A stretch of 64,000 nucleotides of DNA from CBDBEU01 sp965204565 (GTDB lineage Bacteria; Pseudomonadota; Alphaproteobacteria; Rhizobiales; TMED25): contig CBDBEU010000005.1 in the NCBI GenBank assembly GCA_965204565.1, positions 558,001 through 622,000 of the forward strand. The letters are read 5' to 3'. Under the pieces are notes generated by a model. That model made no database searches. It had not been told where the DNA came from and saw nothing but the letters and a program-made list of their open reading frames with translations. Shown one piece after another: positions 52,941-62,058 of the stretch. Both the position numbers and the translations under genes were made by a program. How positions within the stretch are numbered: the first letter of the stretch is position 1; each line of letters begins with the position of its first letter.

Positions 52941-53840
52941 CTATCCGGCGCTGATCTGTTCAAGCGTGCGGCCAGGTGAGCATTCGGCAAAATTGTCGAG
53001 CAGCTCGGTAATATGGTCAGCCAGCGCGGTCACCGGACCAACATGGGCATTGGCGCCGCGCACCAGCGCAATGTTGCAGTCGGGCAGGGCGGGGAATTTC
53101 TCCGGCATGTCGAGAATCGACATGCCCTGGCGCAGGGTGCTTTCAGGCATCACCGAAACCGCCAAGCCCGATAGAACCGTGGCCGCAATCGCTGATGCGG
53201 TCCAACTGGTATAGACAACCCGATAGCGGCAGTCGGTACGGTCGAGAGCTGCTTCCGCAGCCTGGCGCCGGCTGCAGGTGACTGATCCCAGGGCCAGCGG
53301 AACAACGTCCTCCAGATGCGCACGGTGGCGCTGTGAATAGACCCAGTGCAACGGTTCGCGGCGGATAATTTCGCCGCGAACAACACCTTCGCAATGGGTC
53401 ACGATAGCGAGATCCAGCTCGTCCTTCTCGATTGCCGCCATGAGCTCCAGAGAGCCAAGACAGCAGACCGACAGATCAACCTTTGGGTGCGTGCGTGCGA
53501 AGCGGGCGAGAATCGGCGGTAGGAAACGGTCGGCGTAGTCGTCCGGCGTTCCAAGGCGCACATGACCTGAGAGCAGTGGAGAGGTCAGTGAATGCACCGC
53601 CTCGTCCTGCAACCGCAGGATTCTGACGGCGTAATCGAGAAGCCGTTCACCGTCGCTGGTAAGCGTATTATTGCGTCCGACCTTTTCGAACAATGGCCGG
53701 CTTGCGGCCTCCTCCAATCGCTTCATCTGCATGCTGACGGCCGATTGGGTTCTGCCGACGCGGTCGGCGGCACGTGCAAAACTGCCGCTTTCGGCGATGG
53801 CGACAATGGTCCGCAACAGGTCCGGGTCGAAGGTGATCAT
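52941..53840 (-). CDS. LysR-family transcriptional regulator
   Basis: 299 residues. The N-terminal winged HTH (LRTIVAIAESGSFARAADRV, GRTQSAVSMQMKRLE) is followed by a periplasmic-binding-protein-like effector domain (GHVRLGTPDDYADRFLPPIL, LAIVTH). Divergent from a DUF1127 gene at 54,003, as is frequent in Rhizobiales. A perfect interrupted palindrome between them (53,888-53,902) is a candidate binding site. Inducer unknown. Confidence 0.9.
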   Translation of the reverse strand: MITFDPDLLRTIVAIAESGSFARAADRVGRTQSAVSMQMKRLEEAASRPLFEKVGRNNTLTSDGERLLDYAVRILRLQDEAVHSLTSPLLSGHVRLGTPDDYADRFLPPILARFARTHPKVDLSVCCLGSLELMAAIEKDELDLAIVTHCEGVVRGEIIRREPLHWVYSQRHRAHLEDVVPLALGSVTCSRRQAAEAALDRTDCRYRVVYTSWTASAIAATVLSGLAVSVMPESTLRQGMSILDMPEKFPALPDCNIALVRGANAHVGPVTALADHITELLDNFAECSPGRTLEQISAG

Positions 53841-53887
53841 GCGTCAAATCTCAAACGTCAACAAAAATGATACATTATATTAAAAAC

Positions 53888-53902
53888 ATTTGTTTGACAA
53901 AT
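53888..53902. promoter_or_regulatory. Candidate LysR-type operator palindrome
   Basis: atttgt-ttg-acaaat: 6-base arms, 3-base centre, T-N11-A like, in the AT-rich gap between the lysR-type gene and the DUF1127 gene, 48 bases from the regulator's start. Position and symmetry fit an autoregulatory site; not proven. Confidence 0.4.
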
Positions 53903-54002
53903 CAATGGGGCGATGCCAGTTGTAGCGCCAGCACGCGGTTCAGTGATCCGAATTATCCGGAGCCCATAGCATCTGGCGCTGGCATGGCGCGAAGGAGGAG
54001 AC

Positions 54003-54350
54003 ATGGCGCAACAGGCAACAATATCTGGCTCTGAGGTGGGCACGACCGCCCGGCGCGTGAGCGGTGTCTGGACCTTGTGGCTGCAACGCCTCGCCAATTG
54101 GCGGCGGCGCCAAGTCGCCGGGATCTAGCATCTCGACGATCATCTGCTGGACGATATCGGACTTACGCGAAGTGATGTGAGGCGCGTAGGTTCAATGCCG
54201 CTCGACCAGGATCCGATCATGGTGCTGAAATTGGCGGCTCAACGCAATCGCATCTCTCGCAGACAAAATTCCGGCCCACCGGCGGAGGTTGCCTTGAGTC
54301 TCGCCGCTTTGCGCAAGGGCCAATGCGATGACGGCCGTTGTGTAGGCTAA
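54003..54350 (+). pseudogene. DUF1127 protein gene interrupted by an in-frame TAG
   Basis: A very good ribosome-binding site (gaaggagga) precedes ATG 54003. VWTLWLQRLANWRRRQVAGI is followed by TAG at 54,126-54,128, then in the same frame HLDDHLLDDIGLTRSDVRRV, the DUF1127 core, and on to a TAA at 54,350. Family members have RELSxLDDHLLxDIGLxR, so the TAG replaces a codon near the Glu-Leu position. Either a nonsense-mutated pseudogene, or a readthrough case; the former is simpler. DUF1127 proteins are small arginine-rich proteins linked to RNA or phosphate metabolism in some relatives. Confidence 0.7.
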
Positions 54351-54393
54351 GGGGCAGGCGAGCATGCCAATGGAAACTTCCAAAGAGCAATGT

Positions 54394-55830
54394 TCAGGTG
54401 GCGGTGCCGCCGACGGTTAGCCGATCAATTCTAAGAGTCGGCTGGCCAACCCCGACCGGAACGCCCTGTCCTTGCTTGCCGCAGGTGCCGATACCCTGGT
54501 CTAGTGCCATGTCGTTGCCGACCATGGCGACACGGGTCAGGGCTTGGGGGCCGTTGCCGATCAGAGTTGCTCCCTTAACCGGTGCGCCAATGCGGCGGTT
54601 CTCGATGCTATAGGCTTCAGTGCAGGTAAACACGAACTTGCCACTGGTGATATCGACCTGGCCGCCGCCAAAGGACACAGCATAAAGGCCGTTATCGACC
54701 GAGGCGATGATCTCCTGGGGATCGTGATCTCCGGACAGCATGCAGGTGTTGGTCATGCGGGGCATTGGCGCATGAGCAAAGGATTCCCGCCGGCCGTTGC
54801 CGGTAGGCCTGTGGCCCATCAGCCGCGCATTCTGGCGGTCTTGCATGTAGCCGACGAGAATTCCGTCTTCGATCAATACGGTTGAAGAGGTCGGTGTGCC
54901 CTCGTCATCAATGGTGAGCGAACCGCGGCGGCCTTCGATGGTCCCGTCATCAATGACAGTGACGCCGGGAGAGGCGATCCGTTCACCCATAAGGCCGGCA
55001 AAAGCGCTTGCAGATTTTCGATTGTAGTCGCCCTCAAGACCATGGCCGACTGCCTCGTGCAGCAGAATTCCTGGCCAGCCCGGGCCCAGCACCACAGTCT
55101 GTTCTCCGGCCGGTGCCGGAATCGAATCGAGATTGACCAGCGCCATGTCGACAGCCGCGTCGGCAATCTCCTGCCATGAGGCGGGGGTGGTGAAGCGGGA
55201 ATAACCCTCACGTCCGCCAAAGCCCCGGGTGCCCGATTCTTGGACAGAACCGTCACCTGCGACCACGGCGACATTGAGCCGGACGAGCGGGCGGATGTCG
55301 ATCAGGGGCGCGGCGTCGGGGCGGATGATCTCGATGGTCTGCCATGAAGCTGCGAGTGAAACCGTGACCTGGCGCACGCGCGCATCGCGGGCGCGGGCAT
55401 AGGCATCTATTTCTTCAAGCAGCCGCAGCTTGGTGGTAACGTCAGGTGAATCAAGTGGGTTTTCGGGGCCGTAAAGGCGCGCATTGGTGCCTGCGGGAGG
55501 TCCCCCCCCGGCGAGAGTGCCGCTATAGCCCCGCGTAACAGCTCCCACCGCGCTTGCCGCACGCTCAAGAGCGGCAATGGACAGGTCAGACGAGTGGGCA
55601 TAGCCTACTGCCTCGCCGGCAACCGCCCGCAGACCGAAGCCGCGGGCGAAATCGGTGGCGGCGGATTTCAGCCGGCCATCGTCGAATACTAGGTTTTCGC
55701 TCTGGCGAAACTCTAGGAAAAGTTCGCCATCGTCGGCATCCCCGAGCACGTTGGACACGACCCGGACGACCTCACTGGTATCGAGTTCTGCGTCGGCAAG
55801 TGGCGAAAAAGCGGATGCGGGCAGGGCCAT
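54394..55830 (-). CDS. tldD: TldD subunit of the TldD/TldE metalloprotease
   Basis: 478 residues from ATG 55830. The zinc motif HExxxH is present (LLHEAVGHGLEGDYN), with GERIASPGVTVIDDGTIEGR and the C-terminal GNGPQALTRVAMVGNDMALD. It partners PmbA (26,726-28,090) to degrade peptides; both subunits are intact in the window though 26 kb apart. It lies 6 bases downstream of the IalB-type gene, upstream (divergent) of the cox cluster, a conserved Rhizobiales arrangement. Confidence 0.96.
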   Translation of the reverse strand: MALPASAFSPLADAELDTSEVVRVVSNVLGDADDGELFLEFRQSENLVFDDGRLKSAATDFARGFGLRAVAGEAVGYAHSSDLSIAALERAASAVGAVTRGYSGTLAGGGPPAGTNARLYGPENPLDSPDVTTKLRLLEEIDAYARARDARVRQVTVSLAASWQTIEIIRPDAAPLIDIRPLVRLNVAVVAGDGSVQESGTRGFGGREGYSRFTTPASWQEIADAAVDMALVNLDSIPAPAGEQTVVLGPGWPGILLHEAVGHGLEGDYNRKSASAFAGLMGERIASPGVTVIDDGTIEGRRGSLTIDDEGTPTSSTVLIEDGILVGYMQDRQNARLMGHRPTGNGRRESFAHAPMPRMTNTCMLSGDHDPQEIIASVDNGLYAVSFGGGQVDITSGKFVFTCTEAYSIENRRIGAPVKGATLIGNGPQALTRVAMVGNDMALDQGIGTCGKQGQGVPVGVGQPTLRIDRLTVGGTAT

Positions 55831-55836
55831 GGGTGA

Positions 55837-56505
55837 TCAACCAGGCGGCAGCGCCGGTGCTGGTGCCGGTGCGGGAACTGGGGCCGCACCTTGAGAAGCG
55901 CCTGTTTCAACCGGCGGTCGCCACAGCTGGAGTGCCTGATGGCCGGCACTGAATCCGTTCAGCGACACAATCAGCCCGGTTCCCTTTTCAGGCCGTTCGA
56001 ACAAGACGAACAGCGCTTCACGGCCTTGGCGAAGACGTTCCATGATCCGGTCGGTGATGATGGCCTCGGTTTCGCATGCAAAGGGGCGGCAGAACCAGAA
56101 GGGGACATTGCCAACCTCTTCGCCATCAACCCTGAGCCCCAGTCCGGGGGGCAGAAATATGCCGAGCGGCGCGGCGATGCGCATGCGGGGCTTGTTGTCG
56201 GGCGTCTTGAGAATCATGACGACGAGGCCGAATTCCGGCCGTTCGGCTGATTGGATATTCTGCACCAGTGCGCAGCGTTCGGCGCCCGGACCGGCGGCAG
56301 CTTCGCACAGAATATGCCAATCCCCGTGCTGCGATTTGAGCACTCCCTGTTCGGCAAGTGCGCTCTGGGCAAGACCTGCGCCCGGCGTCATGGCTGCAAT
56401 CACCATGAAAGTAACCGCAGCCATCAGCGCTAGCACGCAGGCCGCTTTGCGCGCGGGGCGGTCTGGTGTTGGTTTCACAATGCGGTACATGGCATCCCGT
56501 TTCAT
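55837..56505 (-). CDS. Invasion-associated locus B (IalB) family exported protein
   Basis: 222 residues from ATG 56505, signal or anchor VLALMAAVTFMVIAAM. The IalB fold appears as QHGDWHILCEAAAGPGAERC, ALVQNIQSAE, MRIAAPLGIFLPPGLGLRVD and FWFCRPFACETEAIITD, with conserved cysteine pairs. The C-terminus is Pro/Ala-rich. Such proteins affect red-cell invasion in Bartonella, but free-living relatives carry several and the role is unclear. Encoded 6 bases upstream of tldD, likely one operon. Confidence 0.88.
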   Translation of the reverse strand: MKRDAMYRIVKPTPDRPARKAACVLALMAAVTFMVIAAMTPGAGLAQSALAEQGVLKSQHGDWHILCEAAAGPGAERCALVQNIQSAERPEFGLVVMILKTPDNKPRMRIAAPLGIFLPPGLGLRVDGEEVGNVPFWFCRPFACETEAIITDRIMERLRQGREALFVLFERPEKGTGLIVSLNGFSAGHQALQLWRPPVETGASQGAAPVPAPAPAPALPPG

Positions 56506-56587
56506 GCGTTACGTGTTGCCCTGTCGTATAGTGCAAGCGGTCCTTGGGGGAAATGGGCTTTTGTCCGTTGTTGCGCGATCGAGGATC

Positions 56588-56722
56588 ATGTATTTCGCGT
56601 TCGCAGCCCTTTGGTTGTCGCTAACGAGTTGCGGCGAACAAGGGTTTGTGGTTTCAGAAGCACGGAACTGTTATGGCCACTTTGACACGCCATTCCCAGC
56701 TTCGCGCTATAGGGGTGATTGA
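56588..56722 (+). CDS. Possible tiny lipoprotein, uncertain
   Basis: 44 codons: YFAFAALWLSLTSCGEQGFV then VSEARNCYGHFDTPFPA. The start is hydrophobic and has a lipobox-like LTSC, but there is no clear ribosome-binding site and no known family. It sits in the 270-base gap between the IalB gene and coxB. Could be a chance frame. Confidence 0.25.
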   Translation: MYFAFAALWLSLTSCGEQGFVVSEARNCYGHFDTPFPASRYRGD

Positions 56723-56730
56723 GGTGGCGG

Positions 56731-56740
56731 TTAGCGCTAA
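56731..56740. promoter_or_regulatory. Perfect 10-bp palindrome upstream of coxB
   Basis: ttagcgctaa, 37 bases before the coxB ATG, immediately followed by caaacggccagcgctta which partly repeats agcgctta. May be an operator for the oxidase operon; function unproven. Confidence 0.25.
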
Positions 56741-56776
56741 CAAACGGCCAGCGCTTACAACTGGAAGGTGACACGA

Positions 56777-57655
56777 ATGGGGCGATGGATTCGCGGAGGG
56801 AGCCGTTCGGTGCTTTGGGCCGTAATGTGTCTTGGTGCCATGATCGGCGGAGTGCGAGCACAGGAGGTCATCAACCTTCCAAATGACTACCAGCTTGGGT
56901 TTCAGGATGCGGCAACGCCCAACATGGTGGACATCGCGTGGATGCATGACGACATCCTGCTGCCGATCATCACGGTGATAACCGTCTTTGTTCTGGCGCT
57001 GTTGCTATGGGTGATGATTCGTTTCAACGCCAAGGCCAATCCGACACCGTCGCGCACGACGCACCATACTATGGTCGAGGTGGTGTGGACGGTGGTTCCG
57101 ATCATGATCCTGGTCGGAATTGCAATACCGTCATTCAAGATCCTGTATTCACAGCAGTCCATCCCGGAAGCCGACATGACGATCAAGGCAACCGGGCATC
57201 AATGGTACTGGTCATATGAGTATCCCGATCACGGAGGATTCGCTTTCGATTCACTGATGCTTCAGGATGAAGAACGCAGTGAAGACCAACCACGATTGCT
57301 GGCGGTTGACAATGCGGTCGTGGTGCCGGCTGGCGCGACGGTGCGTGTGCAGGTGACCGCGGATGATGTGATCCACAATTGGGCGATGCCGGCATTCGGA
57401 GTGAAGATGGACGCCATTCCAGGTCGGTTGAATGAAACATGGTTCAAGGTCGATAAGCCGGGCATCTATTACGGAATGTGTTCGGAGCTCTGCGGAAGCC
57501 TCCATGCTTTCATGCCGATAGAGGTGCGTGTTCTTGAGCGGGCGGACTTCGACAATTGGCTCGAAAATGCGCGTGTTGAATTTGCAGCGACGTCCGAACC
57601 GAACACCAACACCCGCACGGCAGCGCTCACCAAGGTGACGCAGGTAGCGAGATAG
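56777..57655 (+). CDS. coxB: Cytochrome c oxidase subunit II
   Basis: 292 residues from ATG 56777 with GGAAGG 8 bases upstream (GTG 56768 is possible). Signal peptide, two membrane helices (LLPIITVITVFVLALLLWVM; TVVPIMILVGIAIPSFKIL), then the cupredoxin domain with the CuA site CSELCGSLHAFM and ATGHQWYWSYEYPDHG aromatic patch. It accepts electrons from cytochrome c. First gene of the aa3 oxidase cluster. The SCO chaperone for CuA loading may be the one at 13 kb or lie elsewhere. Confidence 0.96.
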   Translation: MGRWIRGGSRSVLWAVMCLGAMIGGVRAQEVINLPNDYQLGFQDAATPNMVDIAWMHDDILLPIITVITVFVLALLLWVMIRFNAKANPTPSRTTHHTMVEVVWTVVPIMILVGIAIPSFKILYSQQSIPEADMTIKATGHQWYWSYEYPDHGGFAFDSLMLQDEERSEDQPRLLAVDNAVVVPAGATVRVQVTADDVIHNWAMPAFGVKMDAIPGRLNETWFKVDKPGIYYGMCSELCGSLHAFMPIEVRVLERADFDNWLENARVEFAATSEPNTNTRTAALTKVTQVAR

Positions 57656-57683
57656 CACCGAGCGAACAGGGGACTTGAACAAC

Positions 57684-59306
57684 ATGACCTATGGAGCCTC
57701 AGCAGCGGAACACGGCATCCCAACCGGCTGGAAGCGGTGGGTCTATTCGACCAACCACAAGGACATCGGCACGATGTACCTGATCTTCGCCGTTGTCGGG
57801 GGAGTGATTGGTGGAGTGCTTTCAGTCGGCATGCGTCTGGAGTTGCAAGAACCAGGCATGCAGATCTTCGTCAATCCGCACACCTTCAATGTGTTCGTGA
57901 CTGGCCACGGCCTGATCATGGTGTTCTTCATGGTCATGCCGGCGTTTATCGGCGGTTTCGGAAACTGGTTCGTGCCACTGATGATCGGCGCGCCGGACAT
58001 GGCGTTCCCGCGCATGAACAATATTTCCTTCTGGCTGCTGCCGCCGGCGATTTCGCTGCTGGTGATTTCCATGTTCGTCGGAGGGCCTGCGGGCACCTGT
58101 GAAGTGCTGGGCGATATGTCGAGTTGCGGCGTTGGCGGCGGCTGGACGGTCTATGCACCGCTCTCAACCATCGGCCAGCCCGGGCCGGCGATGGATTTTG
58201 CCATATTGGCGCTCCATTTGGCGGGTGCTTCGTCAATTCTTGGCGCGATCAATTTCATCACCACGATCTTCAATATGCGGGCGCCGGGCATGACACTGCA
58301 CAAGATGCCGCTGTTCGCCTGGTCGGTCCTTGTAACCGCATTCTTGCTGCTGCTGTCACTTCCGGTTTTGGCCGGCGCGATTACGATGCTGCTGACCGAC
58401 CGCAATTTTGGCACCACGTTCTTTGATCCGGCCGGTGGCGGCGACCCGATCCTGTTCCAGCACCTGTTCTGGTTCTTCGGTCATCCGGAAGTCTACATTC
58501 TGATCCTGCCGGGCTTCGGTGTGATCAGTCAGATCGTGTCAACATTTTCGCGCAAGCCGATCTTTGGATATCTCGGCATGGTCTACGCCATGGTCGCGAT
58601 CGGCCTGATCGGCTTCATCGTATGGGCGCACCACATGTATACGGTTGGCTTGGACGTCAACACACAGGCCTATTTCGTCGCTGCGACCTTGGTGATCGCG
58701 GTGCCGACCGGAGTGAAGATCTTCTCTTGGGTCGCTACCATGTGGGGCGGTTCGATCGAGTTTCGCACGCCCATGTTGTGGGCGATCGGGTTCATCTTCC
58801 TGTTTACGGTGGGCGGTGTGACCGGCGTGGTGCTGGCCAGTGCCGGTGTCGACCGCGCGTTCCACGATACCTATTATGTGGTGGCGCATTTCCATTACAC
58901 GATGTCGCTTGGTGCGACCTTCGGCATATTTGCGGCGTGGTATTACTGGTTTCCGAAAATGTCCGGCTACGCATATTCCGAATTCATCGGCAAGCTGCAT
59001 TTCTGGGTGAGCTTCATCGGCGTCAATCTGGTTTTCTTCCCGCAGCATTTCCTTGGGTTAGCAGGTATGCCGCGGCGCATCGCGGACTACCCCGATGCCT
59101 ATGCCGGCTGGAATGAGATTTCTTCATACGGTTCTTACCTTTCGGCGCTGGGTGTTTTGATTTTCATCTATGGCGTTTTCCATGCGTTCATGCGCAAGGA
59201 GAAGGCGGCCGATAATCCGTGGGGAGCCGGGGCGACGACACTTGAATGGACGCTGTCTTCGCCACCGCCATTCCATCAATACGGTGTGCTGCCGCGCATT
59301 CGTTAA
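57684..59306 (+). CDS. coxA: Cytochrome c oxidase subunit I (aa3)
   Basis: 540 residues from ATG 57684, AGGGGA upstream. Twelve membrane helices with heme and CuB ligands: VTGHGLIMVFFMVMP, WFFGHPEVYILILPGFG (CuB His and cross-linked Tyr), AHHMYTVGLDVNTQAYF and DTYYVVAHFHYTMSLG. The glutamate of HPEVYI marks an A1-type proton-pumping oxidase. 28 bases after coxB. Confidence 0.97.
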   Translation: MTYGASAAEHGIPTGWKRWVYSTNHKDIGTMYLIFAVVGGVIGGVLSVGMRLELQEPGMQIFVNPHTFNVFVTGHGLIMVFFMVMPAFIGGFGNWFVPLMIGAPDMAFPRMNNISFWLLPPAISLLVISMFVGGPAGTCEVLGDMSSCGVGGGWTVYAPLSTIGQPGPAMDFAILALHLAGASSILGAINFITTIFNMRAPGMTLHKMPLFAWSVLVTAFLLLLSLPVLAGAITMLLTDRNFGTTFFDPAGGGDPILFQHLFWFFGHPEVYILILPGFGVISQIVSTFSRKPIFGYLGMVYAMVAIGLIGFIVWAHHMYTVGLDVNTQAYFVAATLVIAVPTGVKIFSWVATMWGGSIEFRTPMLWAIGFIFLFTVGGVTGVVLASAGVDRAFHDTYYVVAHFHYTMSLGATFGIFAAWYYWFPKMSGYAYSEFIGKLHFWVSFIGVNLVFFPQHFLGLAGMPRRIADYPDAYAGWNEISSYGSYLSALGVLIFIYGVFHAFMRKEKAADNPWGAGATTLEWTLSSPPPFHQYGVLPRIR

Positions 59307-59369
59307 GACGCCTTTTTCGGTACTGTGTGGTTGAAAGCGCGGGCCGGTGGACATGAACGGACCTAGGTG

Positions 59370-60296
59370 ATGATCACAGAAGGTCACTCTCTTTCGGACG
59401 GTGGCGCCGCAACCTCCAATGCCGAAGTCGGTGATTTCATCGCGCTGATGAAGCCGCGGGTGATGTCGCTGATAGTATTTACCGCGCTGGTCGGTCTGGT
59501 GGTTGCGCCAGGCCAGATCCATCCGATTGCCGCCGTCACCGCGCTGTTGTGCATCGCTGTTGGCGCCGGGGCCTCGGGCGCGCTCAACATGTGGTACGAC
59601 GCCGATATCGACGCAAAGATGCGGCGAACTGCAATGCGCCCCATTCCGCAAGGCCGTGTGACGCCGGACGAGGCACTGGCTTTCGGTGCCACTCTTGCTG
59701 GTGGGTCGATCATGGTCATGGGAGTCCTGGTCAATTGGATAGCCGCGGCGCTGCTGGCCCTGACCATCGCTTTTTATCTGTTCGTCTACACCATGTGGCT
59801 TAAGCGGCGTACGCCGCAGAATATCGTGATTGGCGGTGCTGCCGGTGCATTCCCGCCGATGATCGGATGGGCGGCGGTCAGTGGCGGCGTGAGCTTGGAA
59901 TCGGCGATATTGTTCCTGATCATATTCGCTTGGACGCCGGCCCATTTCTGGGCACTGGCGCTTGTCAGGACGGAAGACTACGCTAATGTCGGCGTGCCGA
60001 TGCTGCCGGTTGTTGCCGGGGGTGAGGAGACACGCCGGCAAATCCTGATTTATGCGGTGTTGACCGCAATTGCTGCGTTTATGCCGCTCGCCGTTGGCAT
60101 TGGCGGCGGCTTTTATTTGGCGATCGCTTCGGTGCTGAGCGTGTTGTTCGTTGTCTTTTCCTGGCAGGTCTTTAGGCTGGGCGAGAGTGAGGCCGGTAGG
60201 CGTGCATCGCGGCGGCTGTTCGGATTTTCGATTCTGTATCTGTTCGCGTTGTTTGCTGCCCTGTTGGGCGAAGGCATCTACTCTGCGGTTTTTTAG
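59370..60296 (+). CDS. ctaB: Protoheme IX farnesyltransferase (heme O synthase)
   Basis: 308 residues from ATG 59370 (GTG 59367 adjacent). UbiA-superfamily membrane prenyltransferase: LIALMKPRVMSLIVFTALVG, NMWYDADIDAKMRRTAMRPI (first Asp-rich site) and WTPAHFWALALVRTEDYANV (second). It converts heme b to heme o, precursor of heme a in CoxA. In the cox operon between coxA and the small membrane protein. Confidence 0.96.
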   Translation: MITEGHSLSDGGAATSNAEVGDFIALMKPRVMSLIVFTALVGLVVAPGQIHPIAAVTALLCIAVGAGASGALNMWYDADIDAKMRRTAMRPIPQGRVTPDEALAFGATLAGGSIMVMGVLVNWIAAALLALTIAFYLFVYTMWLKRRTPQNIVIGGAAGAFPPMIGWAAVSGGVSLESAILFLIIFAWTPAHFWALALVRTEDYANVGVPMLPVVAGGEETRRQILIYAVLTAIAAFMPLAVGIGGGFYLAIASVLSVLFVVFSWQVFRLGESEAGRRASRRLFGFSILYLFALFAALLGEGIYSAVF

Positions 60297-60314
60297 CGCG
60301 GTGGGCTTTGGCGG

Positions 60315-60458
60315 ATGAGCGATAGCGACAACGCAGCGCATGAAGATGGTCGGCGCCGTCGCGCCAGATCACTGGCGATCGCCTGGGCGCTCGGCGGAAT
60401 AGTTGTTCTGTTCTTTGTCATGACCTTGGTGCGGCTTGGCGCCAATGTGGCCGAGTGA
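60315..60458 (+). CDS. CoxF-like small single-pass membrane protein
   Basis: 47 residues: a charged N-terminus (SDSDNAAHEDGRRRRARSLA) and one helix (IAWALGGIVVLFFVMTLVRL) ending GANVAE. Small proteins of this kind lie between ctaB and ctaG in many alphaproteobacteria and are annotated as CoxF or hypothetical; they may aid oxidase assembly. 18 bases after ctaB, GGCGG upstream. Confidence 0.8.
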   Translation: MSDSDNAAHEDGRRRRARSLAIAWALGGIVVLFFVMTLVRLGANVAE

Positions 60459-60478
60459 CAGGGCGGGGAGTTGATGTG

Positions 60479-61078
60479 ATGGCAGCGCCACCCAGAACCA
60501 TTGTCAGTGCGCGATTGATTGCGGCGATATGCGTCGCCATTACCTTTTCGATGGTCGGGCTCGCCTATGCTGCAGTGCCACTTTACCGGATTTTTTGTCA
60601 GATCACGGGATATGGCGGTACTACTCAGGTTGCGGCGCAGGCCTCCGAAGAGATCGGCGAACGGGCCATCAAGGTTCGCTTTGATGCCAACGTCGATGCC
60701 GAATTGCCGTGGTCGTTCAAACCCGTGACCCCGTCGATGGATGTGCGCATTGGCGAGAGTGCACTGGGATTTTACCGTGCAACCAGTCTGGCCGGCTCGG
60801 TCACGGCCGGGAGCGCAACGTTCAACGTGACGCCGCTGGCTGCCGGCCAGTATTTCAACAAGATGGATTGTTTCTGCTTTACCGAGCAGCAGCTCCAAGG
60901 CGGCGCCAGTGCCGAGTTTCCGGTATCGTTCTTTATCGATCCGGATATCGACAATGATCACGACTTGGACGGGGTGACGACGATCACCCTGTCCTATACT
61001 TATTTCGCGATCGAACCCGATACGGTAGAGACGTCGCTTGACGCGGTCGGCGTGACGGGCCAATCAGAGATGAATTGA
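60479..61078 (+). CDS. ctaG: Cytochrome c oxidase assembly protein CtaG (Cox11)
   Basis: 199 residues from ATG 60479 with GGGGAG upstream; GTG 60455 would overlap the small membrane gene. One membrane helix, then AVPLYRIFCQITGYGGTTQ and the copper-binding MDCFCFTEQQL, the Cox11 signature. It inserts copper into the CuB site of CoxA on the periplasmic side. Confidence 0.95.
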   Translation: MAAPPRTIVSARLIAAICVAITFSMVGLAYAAVPLYRIFCQITGYGGTTQVAAQASEEIGERAIKVRFDANVDAELPWSFKPVTPSMDVRIGESALGFYRATSLAGSVTAGSATFNVTPLAAGQYFNKMDCFCFTEQQLQGGASAEFPVSFFIDPDIDNDHDLDGVTTITLSYTYFAIEPDTVETSLDAVGVTGQSEMN

Positions 61079-61126
61079 TCACGCACTAGGGCATTGGCGG
61101 CGCGCAGGGGATGAGCGAGAGAAACC

Positions 61127-61963
61127 ATGGCTGACAGCCACTCTAAACATCACGACTATCATCTGGTCAATCCGAGCCCATGGCCGGCGATCGGAGCGTT
61201 GTCCGCGTTCATTCTGGCGATCGGGGCAGTCATGTTTTTCCATGGCAATGCGCCCTGGGTCATGCTGGTCGGATTTTTGGGCGTCATCTACACAATGATC
61301 GCCTGGTGGCGCGATGTTGTCAGCGAAGCGCAAGGTGGAGACCACACGCCGGTCGTCCAGATCCATCTGCGCTACGGCATGATTCTGTTTATTGCCTCTG
61401 AGGTGATGTTCTTTCTAGCCTGGTTCTGGGCCTATTTCGATGCCGCATTTTTTGCCGGCGAAGTGCAGCAACTGGCGCGCACCGAACTGACCGGTGGGGT
61501 GTGGCCGCCTGAGGGCATTGCGACATTCGATCCTTGGCATTTGCCGCTGTTGAATACTCTGATCCTGTTGACCTCCGGCACCACCGTCACTTGGGCGCAC
61601 CATGCGCTGTTGCACGACGATCGCGAAGGGCTGAAATGGGGGCTGGTGCTGACAGTCGTGCTCGGCGCGCTGTTCACCTGCGTACAGGCATATGAGTACA
61701 GCCATGCAGCTTTCTCCTATGGCGGTCATATCTATGGTGCCACATTCTTCATGGCGACCGGGTTTCACGGGTTCCATGTTTTGGTCGGCACGATATTCCT
61801 GATCGTTTGTCTTGCACGCGCCATGACCGGGCAATTCACGCCCAAGCAGCATTTCGGCTTTGAGGCAGCAGCCTGGTACTGGCACTTTGTCGATGTCGTT
61901 TGGCTGTTCCTGTTTTCGTGCATCTATGTGTGGGGCGCGGGAGCTGCGGCGGGCGCGCATTAG
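61127..61963 (+). CDS. coxC: Cytochrome c oxidase subunit III
   Basis: 278 residues, seven membrane helices. YHLVNPSPWPAIGALSAFIL, SEVMFFLAWFWAYFDAAF, NTLILLTSGTTVTWAHHALL, THGFHVLVGT-like (GFHGFHVLVGTIFLIVCL) and EAAAWYWHFVDVVWLFLF are standard. It stabilises the oxygen-reducing core. Followed by the damaged DUF983 gene. Confidence 0.96.
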   Translation: MADSHSKHHDYHLVNPSPWPAIGALSAFILAIGAVMFFHGNAPWVMLVGFLGVIYTMIAWWRDVVSEAQGGDHTPVVQIHLRYGMILFIASEVMFFLAWFWAYFDAAFFAGEVQQLARTELTGGVWPPEGIATFDPWHLPLLNTLILLTSGTTVTWAHHALLHDDREGLKWGLVLTVVLGALFTCVQAYEYSHAAFSYGGHIYGATFFMATGFHGFHVLVGTIFLIVCLARAMTGQFTPKQHFGFEAAAWYWHFVDVVWLFLFSCIYVWGAGAAAGAH

Positions 61964-62058
61964 CGCTCTCCACGCACGTTACGAGAAGACTTGATAAAAA
62001 CTGGTTGGCCGGCGCACGAATTGTGCGCGGCAGAGCTCTTGAAGGGCATTTGCGGCAA

